This document shows, piece after piece, positions 50,128 to 55,971 of a DNA stretch of 55,971 nt; positions within the stretch are counted from its first letter, which is position 1, and each line of letters opens with the position of its first letter. Origin of the DNA: Actinomycetota bacterium (GTDB lineage Bacteria > Actinomycetota > Thermoleophilia > Gaiellales > Gaiellaceae); NCBI GenBank assembly GCA_003152275.1, contig PLZU01000063.1, positions 19,444 to 75,414 of the forward strand, read 5' to 3'. A program made the position numbers and the translations under genes. The notes under the pieces were generated by a model that ran no database searches, had not been told where the DNA came from, and worked only from the letters and a program-made list of their open reading frames with translations.

Positions 50128-50340
50128 CCGAGAGACCTCCAGCCCTAGCGTTGGGGGACACATCCGGTGTCGGTCTGGAGGTGAGACCGCTGGCGGCATA
50201 ACTGTGACGGGTCACGCGCTACAACGCGGACAGGCTTCTGATCAGGCCAGCAAGCGGGCGCCAGGCCGACACCGGACTCTTCGCTCGGACACATCACTGG
50301 AAAGACACTCGCACGCGAGGTCATGCGGGAATCGAGTCAC
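50128..50340 (-). other. IS110 left-end non-coding region (possible bridge-RNA locus remnant)
   Basis: The sequence upstream of the IS110 remnant carries CGTTGGGGG (50149), CGGACAGGCTTC (50227) and GGGAATCGAGTCA (50327-50339). The same three blocks in the same order lie upstream of the other IS110 remnant (54973, 54993, 55099). ACCTCCAG/CTGGAGGT forms an inverted repeat near the transposase start. In IS110 elements this kind of region encodes the bridge RNA that guides target choice. The rest up to 50410 has no gene. Confidence 0.5.
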
Positions 50341-50410
50341 AAACAAAGAGCACCGACGCCAACCTGACAAACGCCCCAGACGGGACAGCTCACACACTCA
50401 CAGGGCGGGA

Positions 50411-50701
50411 ATGACCCTCGATAGGACGCGCGCTACCCTGGCGCTTCTGATGCCGCACTGGTTCTACACCTACTTCGTGCACATTTTGTCTGGCAGGGGC
50501 TACCAGTTCTGGAGCGGCATGGGATCGGACATCGGTGAGGTCACGATCATCGGCGCTCTCATCGCAATCTGGAGCAAGCACAACTGCCATGTCCACCGCT
50601 GCTGGCGCCTAAGCTGGCATCCAAGCAAGAAGTACGGAGGTCACGTTGTTTGTCGCCATCACCACGAAGACTCGGGGGCAGCCCTCCTGAAAGAGAAATG
50701 A
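50411..50701 (+). CDS. Small membrane protein with His/Cys-rich tail
   Basis: A 96-residue protein. HWFYTYFVHILSGRGYQFWS, then GMGSDIGEVTIIGALIAIWS forms one or two membrane segments. The tail KHNCHVHRCWRLSWHPSKKY, ending GGHVVCRHHHED, is rich in His and Cys, with a possible metal site. I recall the same YQFWSGIGSDIGE-HHNCHV-GCWR pattern in phage and actinobacterial proteins of unknown function. The start is ATG at 50411 or, less likely, at 50450 (MPHWFYTY). Confidence 0.7.
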   Translation: MTLDRTRATLALLMPHWFYTYFVHILSGRGYQFWSGMGSDIGEVTIIGALIAIWSKHNCHVHRCWRLSWHPSKKYGGHVVCRHHHEDSGAALLKEK

Positions 50702-50730
50702 AGGGCTCCGACGATCCGTCAGCCTGAATT

Positions 50731-51396
50731 TCATTCGGGGTGATCGAGTTCGACGGGTGCCAGGTCGCGCACGTCGTCTTTTTTGAGGTTGAGCCGGACG
50801 CCGTCACTGTCGACGCTTGTCACGGCGCTGATCGGGATCGCGACCTCCTTTTTGCCCCATAGGTGGCCCTCGTCGAGGAGGACGTGTGTCACGTGGTGAT
50901 CGCCAGGGTCGATGATCAGCCCTTGCACGCGGCCGATATCCCCATCGGTGGCGTGTACATGCTCGCCGCGGCGCACCTCAACCTCACCGATGGGTACGCG
51001 GTCGTAGGTGATTGCCTGGGGGCCGGCGTCCATGTTTCCGAGGCCCATACCGCCCATGCCCATGCCGCCCATGCCGAGCCCGTAGTAGGGCCACGAGAGT
51101 ACTTGTCCCTGCCCGTAGCCCCATTGTTCGTTCGTTCCGGGGACAAAGTGTGTTTCTGCGGCGGCTTCGAGCGCGTTGAACTCAGAGATCGCGCAGCGCA
51201 GCCGGATCTCCTTGTCCGTCGAGTCGACAAGATCGATCGGCACGAGACGGCCGCCCTCTCGCCCGTCCTTCGCTACGACAACGAGATGTGTCAGCGCGCG
51301 AGCGACGGGGTCAATAACGACGCATCTCAGCTCTCCGCAGACGCCGTCGCTACACGAGACTTCGCTTCCGATCGTGAATGCCGCAATTTCGCTCAT
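50731..51396 (-). CDS. PRC-barrel domain protein (two barrels)
   Basis: A 221-residue protein with an N-terminal PRC-barrel-like domain (FTIGSEVSCSDGVCGELRCV, then VIDPVARALTHLVVVAK). A Gly/Met-rich linker follows (GLGMGGMGMGGMGLGNMDAG), then a second barrel (VRRGEHVHATDGDIGRVQGL; IIDPGDHHVTHVLLDEGHLW; KEVAIPISAV). PRC-barrel proteins act in photosynthetic reaction centres, RNA processing or stress; the two-barrel form is common in actinobacteria without a known role. The ATG at 51396 is preceded by GAGGCCCTCCTT-type purine-rich sequence on the minus strand (AAGGAGGGCC). Confidence 0.82.
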   Translation of the reverse strand: MSEIAAFTIGSEVSCSDGVCGELRCVVIDPVARALTHLVVVAKDGREGGRLVPIDLVDSTDKEIRLRCAISEFNALEAAAETHFVPGTNEQWGYGQGQVLSWPYYGLGMGGMGMGGMGLGNMDAGPQAITYDRVPIGEVEVRRGEHVHATDGDIGRVQGLIIDPGDHHVTHVLLDEGHLWGKKEVAIPISAVTSVDSDGVRLNLKKDDVRDLAPVELDHPE

Positions 51397-52055
51397 AAGG
51401 AGGGCCTCTCGGTCTCGGCTCAAGCTTCCGGGACCACACCGACGACGCGTGCACTGCCGGCAGCGGGTGAGCGCTTCTGTCCGTGCTCGAGGTACGACGG
51501 TGCGGGTGCTATAGCCATGTCTCCTCCGATGGTCGAGGCGTCATCATCGACCGCGCTGAGTGCGGTCGGCCACGACCTGCTCCAACCCGCAACGCCTGTG
51601 GGAGGACATGTCGCCGGGCCACATGACTTGGAACCCGCAAGCACTCCGCAGTACCGATGGCTACGGCACCGCTGCACCGGACGATAGCACTCCCGCCCAC
51701 CAGCTCCCGTGGTGCCGGGCTTGGACGTCTGGCGTTGCCGCCGGAGGCCCATGCCCGAAAGCCGGCGAGGGTAGCGGACGCGGGCGTGTGTGTCGGTCGT
51801 CGGCGAGGTCGAACCGTGAGCGACACATTCGGAACTGAAGTCGAACGACGACAAGGAGAGGCGGCTGACTGGCCCGCGCTACACTTGAGCGCGCACGCGG
51901 GGTCTCACTGATTGGCTTCGTTGCGGTCCGCGAAGCCATAAGACTTGGCGCCGCGAAGGGCCCAATCTTTAGCAGAGCAGGTGGACGGCTCGTCGTGCTG
52001 AACGTGGCAGCCCGCGACGGAGCTATGCGTTGAGGAGGAGCGAAGGTGGGCATGC
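51397..52055. other. Intergenic stretch before gadB
   Basis: No supported gene. An open plus-strand frame without a usual start (about 51867-52034) reads RARGVSLIGFVAVREAIRLG, then PIFSRAGGRLVVLNVAARDG. It ends in TGA just before a strong GAGGAGGAG, and might be the end of a degraded gene. The gadB ribosome binding site lies in the last 25 bases. Confidence 0.45.
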
Positions 52056-53543
52056 GTGCAGCCGAACGATCTGCTGAGTCAGAGACCAGCCACACCGGGG
52101 CGCGCGCATTTCGACGAGGCGATCGCCTTTGCAGGAGTTCGCTGTCCCGCACCAATCCGGGGGAACCTCGTGCATGAGCTGAACGTCGGCTCCGACGAGA
52201 CGCTCTCGCCCACCTATGCCGGGCGCTCGTTCTCGCACGACGTCCCCAAGTACCGTCTGCCTGCTCAGGGGATGAGCGCCGACGCGGCGTACCAACTCGT
52301 ACACGACGAGCTCAACCTGGACGGCAACCCCTCGCTCAACCTGGCCTCCTTCGTAACCACCTGGATGGAGCCGCAGGCTGATCGGCTCGCCCAGGAGACG
52401 CTCGCCAAGAACCTGATCGATCAAGACGAGTACCCCCAGACTGAGGCGGTGCATCAGCGCGTGGTGAGCATGATCGGGAGGCTCTTCCACGCGCCCGCCC
52501 ACGAGACGCCGACCGGCACCGCAACGATCGGTTCCTCCGAGGCGATCATGCTCGCGATGCTGGCCCACAAGCGCTCATGGCAACGCCGCCGCGAGTCCGC
52601 CGGTCTCCCCGCCGACCGGCCCAACATGGTGATGGGCGCCGACGTGCATACCTGCTGGGAGAAGTTCGCCCGCTACTTCGAGGTGGAGGCCCGCGTCGTG
52701 CCGATGGAGCAGGGCCGCTACACGATCGCAGCCGCGCAGGTAGAGCCGCTACTCGACGAGCGCACGATCGCCGTAGCCGGCCTGCTCGGCACCACCTTCA
52801 CCGGTCAGATGGACGACCTCGAGTCGATCAACGAACTCCTCGCACGGACCGAATCAGAACGCGAACTGCACATCCCACTGCACATCGACGCCGCCAGCGG
52901 CGGCTTCATCATCCCCTTCGCGCAGCCCGACCTGCGCTGGGACTTCCGCCTGTCGCAGGTGCGCTCGATCAACGTCTCGAACCACAAGTTCGGACTGGTC
53001 TATCCCGGCATGGGAACCGTCGTCTTCCGCGATAGCTCCGATCTGCCGCAGGAGCTCGTCTTCCACATCAACTACCTCGGCGGCGATATGCCGAACTACT
53101 CGCTGAATTTCTCGCGGCCGAGCAGCTCGGTCGTCTTGCAGTACTTCAACTTCCTACGCCTGGGCTATCAGGGCTACGCCGAGATCGTCAGCAACGTGCT
53201 CGCAAACGCCCAAGCGCTCGCGGCCAAGCTGCAGGACATCGAGGCAATCGAGCTAATCAACGACGCCTCAGCTTTTCCGATTGTGGTGCTACGGGCCACC
53301 GAACCGCAAGTGACCGATCTCACCGAGCTCTCCCACTTACTGCGCGAGCGTGGCTGGATCGTGCCCGCCTACACCCTGCCGCCCAACGCGCAGAGCGTCA
53401 GCGTGCTGCGCATGGTGGTGAAGGAGAACTTCTCGCGCGACATGGTCGACATGCTCTCCCACGACCTGCGCGGCGCACTGCAGGCACTGCGAAAGCAGAC
53501 CGCCGTGCACCCCCACCGCCCTCGACACCGTCCCCACTGCTGA
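52056..53543 (+). CDS. gadB: Glutamate decarboxylase
   Basis: A 495-residue PLP enzyme that turns glutamate into GABA and CO2, consuming a proton. DVPKYRLPAQGMSADAAYQL, TTWMEPQADRLAQETLAKNL, DQDEYPQTEAVHQRVVSM and GSSEAIMLAMLAHKRSWQ are family hallmarks. The PLP Lys is in INVSNHKFGLVYPG. It is somewhat longer than the usual ~466 residues; the first ~38 residues (to about the GTG at 52170) may not be translated. It probably serves acid resistance. The next gene, a class II amidotransferase, starts one base after its stop, so the two form an operon that links glutamine/glutamate supply with GABA. Confidence 0.93.
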   Translation: MQPNDLLSQRPATPGRAHFDEAIAFAGVRCPAPIRGNLVHELNVGSDETLSPTYAGRSFSHDVPKYRLPAQGMSADAAYQLVHDELNLDGNPSLNLASFVTTWMEPQADRLAQETLAKNLIDQDEYPQTEAVHQRVVSMIGRLFHAPAHETPTGTATIGSSEAIMLAMLAHKRSWQRRRESAGLPADRPNMVMGADVHTCWEKFARYFEVEARVVPMEQGRYTIAAAQVEPLLDERTIAVAGLLGTTFTGQMDDLESINELLARTESERELHIPLHIDAASGGFIIPFAQPDLRWDFRLSQVRSINVSNHKFGLVYPGMGTVVFRDSSDLPQELVFHINYLGGDMPNYSLNFSRPSSSVVLQYFNFLRLGYQGYAEIVSNVLANAQALAAKLQDIEAIELINDASAFPIVVLRATEPQVTDLTELSHLLRERGWIVPAYTLPPNAQSVSVLRMVVKENFSRDMVDMLSHDLRGALQALRKQTAVHPHRPRHRPHC

Positions 53544-53544
53544 G

Positions 53545-54428
53545 ATGTGCCGCCTGTTCGCCATGAGCGCAGGAGCCCGGCCGCTGAGCGCCGAGTTCTG
53601 GCTGCTCAATGCCCCCGACAACCTCACCCTCCAGAGCCACCGCAACCCCGACGGAACCGGCCTCGGGATCTTCGATCCCCAGGGGCGAGCGGTCGTGCAC
53701 AAGGCGCCGATCTCGGCTTTCAGCGACGCCGACTTCGCCTACGAGTCGCGCCGTGAACGCTCGCGCATGTTCCTCGCGCACGTCCGCTTCGCCTCCACGG
53801 GCGCGCTCACATTCGCCAACACCCACCCTTTCGAGCAGGAGGCGCGCCTGTTCGCCCACAACGGCGTACTCGCCGGGCCGGGCTGTCGCAGCTGGAGCAC
53901 GAGCTCGGCGAGGACCGAAGGCTGGTCGAGGGAGAAACCGACTCCGAGCGGCTGTTCGCGCTGATCACGCGCAACACGCGCCGGCGCGACGGCGACGTAC
54001 GCGCGGGCATCATCGCAGCCGTGAGCTGGGTGGCCGAGCATCTGCCCGTGTACGCGCTGAACCTGATCCTCACCACCGAGTCTGAGCTGTTCGCGCTGCG
54101 CTACCCGGAGACCAACACGCTGTACATCCTCGACCGCGCCGCGGGCGGCCATCGCGGCGGACTACCGCTACATCACCGCAGCAGCCTCGGTACCCGGGTG
54201 CACTCACCGGAAGCGGCGCAGCGACCGGTGGTCGTGCTCGCCAGCGAGCCGATGGACGACGATCCCGGCTGGCGCTCGCTCGAACCCGGGGAGCTGCTGC
54301 ATGTCGGCGCCGAGCTCGAGGTCAGCTCCGCAATCGCGCTACCCGACCCGCCGACTCACCGCCTCGAGCTAGGCGATCTCAGCGAGCACGGACGCACCTC
54401 ACAATCGGTTAGCTCCTCCGCCAAATAG
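53545..54428 (+). pseudogene. Class II glutamine amidotransferase, frameshifted
   Basis: The first frame begins MCRLFAMSAGARPLSAEFWL, with Cys2 as the N-terminal nucleophile. HRNPDGTGLGIFDPQGRAVV, LAHVRFASTGALTFANTHPF and FAHNGVLAG follow, matching YafJ-type amidotransferases. At 53873-53882 the five bases CCGGG are present twice. Removing one copy joins LAG to LSQLEHELGEDRRLVEGETD, then SERLFALITR and the C-terminal half to the TGA-type end at 54428. The gene is thus broken by a 5-base duplication, unless it is an assembly error. It directly follows gadB. Confidence 0.8.
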
Positions 54429-54501
54429 GCAGACGACGGGCGCTCCCGGCCGCGGCGTTGTCGTTGACGCTCGGCGCAACCATCACGGCCTGTTGGCAGC
54501 G

Positions 54502-54640
54502 CCATGCCAAGGCGGGAAGAGGCATTCGCCGGAGCAGATCGTGAGGAAGCTGTGTGAGGCCGATCGTCTGCTCGCGGAAGGGGCTGATGTCGACGCGGTT
54601 TGCCGGCACCTAGAGATCTCGGTGCAGACCTACGCCTGCT
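54502..54640 (+). pseudogene. IS3-family OrfA fragment
   Basis: The frame reads GKRHSPEQIVRKLCEADRLL, then AEGADVDAVCRHLEISVQTY. PEQIV-KLREADRLLAEG-DVAAVCR-LGISEQTY is the helix-turn-helix start of IS3/IS407-type transposase OrfA. The sequence then loses similarity; OrfB with its DDE domain is absent. Confidence 0.8.
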
Positions 54641-54746
54641 CACCGTACCCGCGCCGTCGCCGCGACGTGTGAGCAGACCGCCGAGAACTTCAAGATTCGC
54701 ATTCTCTGCCCTGCCGTGATGCCGAGAGCGTCGATGGATGCGGGGC

Positions 54747-54953
54747 TTATGCCTCCACCGAACGTGGGTGTTCGTCTGTCGCCTGTGGTTTTTGACCAAT
54801 GCAGATAGACGTTCGTCTCCAGCATGGCTGCGCGAGTCTACGACGATCCCGACGATCCCGACTGTCGCGCGTACTGTCGAGCAGCCGGCCCGTCTCCTCG
54901 ACAGCAACCGCCGTCAACGAGTGCTTGTGTACGTCCACTCCGATCACGATCAT
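54747..54953 (-). pseudogene. IS110-family transposase, N-terminal fragment
   Basis: From an ATG: MIVIGVDVHKHSLTAVAVEE, then TGRLLDST, the first Asp-containing strand pair of an IS110 transposase. After about 28 residues the frame breaks into low-complexity sequence with a GATCCCGAC tandem repeat (about 54848-54861). It is a different element from the one at 49717 (VGVDLHRD against IGVDVHKH). Confidence 0.75.
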
Positions 54954-55111
54954 CTAGCTCGCCTCCAATAGCCGTTGGGGGCGACCGGCGAACGGACAGG
55001 CCTCACTCGAGGCAGCTGCCAAGCTCCTATCAAGTCACGCTCGACGGTCTCGGGAAGGCGGCGACGACACAACGCTCGGAAGTCAGCAAACGACATTCGG
55101 GAATAGAGTCA
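54954..55111 (-). other. Second IS110 left-end non-coding region
   Basis: CGTTGGGGG (54973), CGGACAGGCCTC (54993-55004) and GGGAATAGAGTCA (55099-55111) repeat the block order seen upstream of the 49717 remnant, with shorter spacing (126 against 178 bases from first to last block). Sequence beyond 55111 is unrelated between the two, so the element end lies near there. The stretch 55112-55351 shows no supported gene. Confidence 0.5.
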
Positions 55112-55351
55112 GCCGCCGCCGGCCCGAGTCTGCGTCGCACACCGGACGCCATCCGCCGACAATGACATTGAGTTCCTGGATGTGCCGTGTTGCTTCGTCG
55201 CGGGCTGCTGCAGTGTGTGCCAGCGTGTCGGCGTCGTGCGACGAGGTCGCGCTTTCGCTGCTGCGCCTCACGTTGCGGGTCCGGGCTCGCGGTCTATGGG
55301 GGTTGTGTCGGGGCAGAGGGTTTCGCTACCGATCCCGCTGGACGCGTGTGC

Positions 55352-55971
55352 TCACGCCGGTCCAGTGCTCGGTCGATCGAGAGGTGTTGACGGTGGGGTG
55401 GTGTCGTGTGGCCAGACATGCCAGCGTGATGCTCTGCGTTTGACGTCTCGCTCGCGGCGGCTGAGCACGTGGGCGAGCGAGCGGTCCCCGTGTGGTTTGA
55501 AGAACAGCGCGACGCCGAGCTGGGCGAGGGCAAGGTAGGTGATGATCATGCCGGCGAGGACGGCGAGGAAGCTGAGCGGTAGGGGGCGGAAGCCGAACAG
55601 GCGGGCGAGTGGGCCGACGAACGGGAACGCGACCCCAACGGCGGCGCAGGCGAGCGTCGCGGTCAGGAGTGGTGTGCTGGGGCGGCTCTTGAAGAAAGGG
55701 ACGCGGCGGGTGCGGATCACGAAGATGACGAGCGTCTGGGTGGTGAGCGACTCGACGAACCAGCCGGAACGGAAAAGCGTCGCGTGCGCGTGGAACACCC
55801 AGAGCATGACGGCGAAGGTGAGGAAGTCGTAGACGCTCGAGATCGGGCCGAAGAAAGCCATGAAGCGGCGGATCAGGCCGATGTCCCACTGGGAAGGGCG
55901 GGCGAGCATTTCCTCGTCGACGTTGTCGGTCGGGATCGTCATCTCACTGACGTCGTAGAGGAGGTTGTTGA
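55352..55971 (-). CDS. mgtA: Mg2+-transporting P-type ATPase, C-terminal part (cut by window edge)
   Basis: About 206 residues from the open window end: NNLLYDVSEMTIPTDNVDEE, then RPSQWDIGLIRRFMAFFGPI, SSVYDFLTFAVMLWVFHA and FVESLTTQTLVIFVIRTRRV. This is the C-terminal membrane domain (helices M5-M10) of MgtA-type magnesium importers. The catalytic DKTGT region lies outside. The last ~30 residues (after FFKPHG) are Arg/Pro-rich and unlike usual MgtA ends, so the C-terminus may have been altered by the neighbouring transposon debris. Confidence 0.9.
   Translation of the reverse strand, partial: NNLLYDVSEMTIPTDNVDEEMLARPSQWDIGLIRRFMAFFGPISSVYDFLTFAVMLWVFHAHATLFRSGWFVESLTTQTLVIFVIRTRRVPFFKSRPSTPLLTATLACAAVGVAFPFVGPLARLFGFRPLPLSFLAVLAGMIITYLALAQLGVALFFKPHGDRSLAHVLSRRERDVKRRASRWHVWPHDTTPPSTPLDRPSTGPA

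Overview
The window is high-GC DNA with tightly packed genes, frequent GTG/TTG starts and many 4-base ATGA/GTGA overlaps. Gene content points to an actinobacterium, and by family resemblance a soil or sediment Thermoleophilia-like lineage (Gaiellales/Solirubrobacterales). The pointers are NucS mismatch endonuclease, PspA with PspAB, a DUF6458 protein, separate LigD-type polymerase and LigC-type ligase, and secreted proteins with collagen-like or Ig-like repeats. The lineage is inferred; no rRNA is present.

Region 1 (1-12.4 kb) is ordinary chromosome: a cut tRNA-Ala, two overlapping MDR dehydrogenases, nucS plus a broken second nucS copy, a DUF2442/DUF4160 pair, an MBL hydrolase, the membrane-stress set pspA-pspAB with htpX nearby, a cytochrome c lipoprotein, a HAD phosphatase, serS and a hybrid histidine kinase.

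Region 2 (12.5-22.4 kb) lies between tRNA-Ser(UGA) and tRNA-Ser(CGA). It holds a tRNA-Ser 3'-half remnant, a collagen/tail-collar secreted protein, a small-ORF operon ending in an S4 protein, a structured leader with a terminator just before a membrane-protein gene, fabF, and the ligase/polymerase pair.

Region 3 (22.4-29.1 kb) has sucC and sucD separated by a frameshifted methyltransferase and a 162-bp palindrome, a scar joining ABC-ATPase and xanthine-dehydrogenase fragments, and an iron/polyamine-type ABC transporter (ATPase plus fused permease).

Region 4 (29.1-40.9 kb) looks like a partly decayed CoA-thioester catabolic island. It has a GntR/FCD regulator, acyl-CoA ligase, CaiB/BaiF CoA-transferase, quinone-reductase-like MDR, a ThDP enzyme, a solute-binding protein and a FAS1-like dehydratase, with fragments of acyl-CoA dehydrogenase and enoyl-CoA hydratase between them. 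The dehydratase/CoA-transferase module occurs twice in inverted orientation with opposite members truncated.

Region 5 (41-56 kb) is accessory: a truncated tyrosine integrase, a tRNA-Arg(CCU) 3'-half that resembles an attachment site, small hypothetical proteins, secreted repeat proteins, IS110 and IS3 remnants, a PRC-barrel protein, glutamate decarboxylase followed by a frameshifted class II amidotransferase, and the end of an MgtA-type ATPase running off the window.

The least explained signals are non-coding. They are a family of about 75-87 bp terminal-inverted-repeat elements (three copies), the palindrome that carries the sucD ribosome binding site, the hairpin-rich leader at 15.37-15.73 kb, and conserved blocks upstream of both IS110 transposase remnants.
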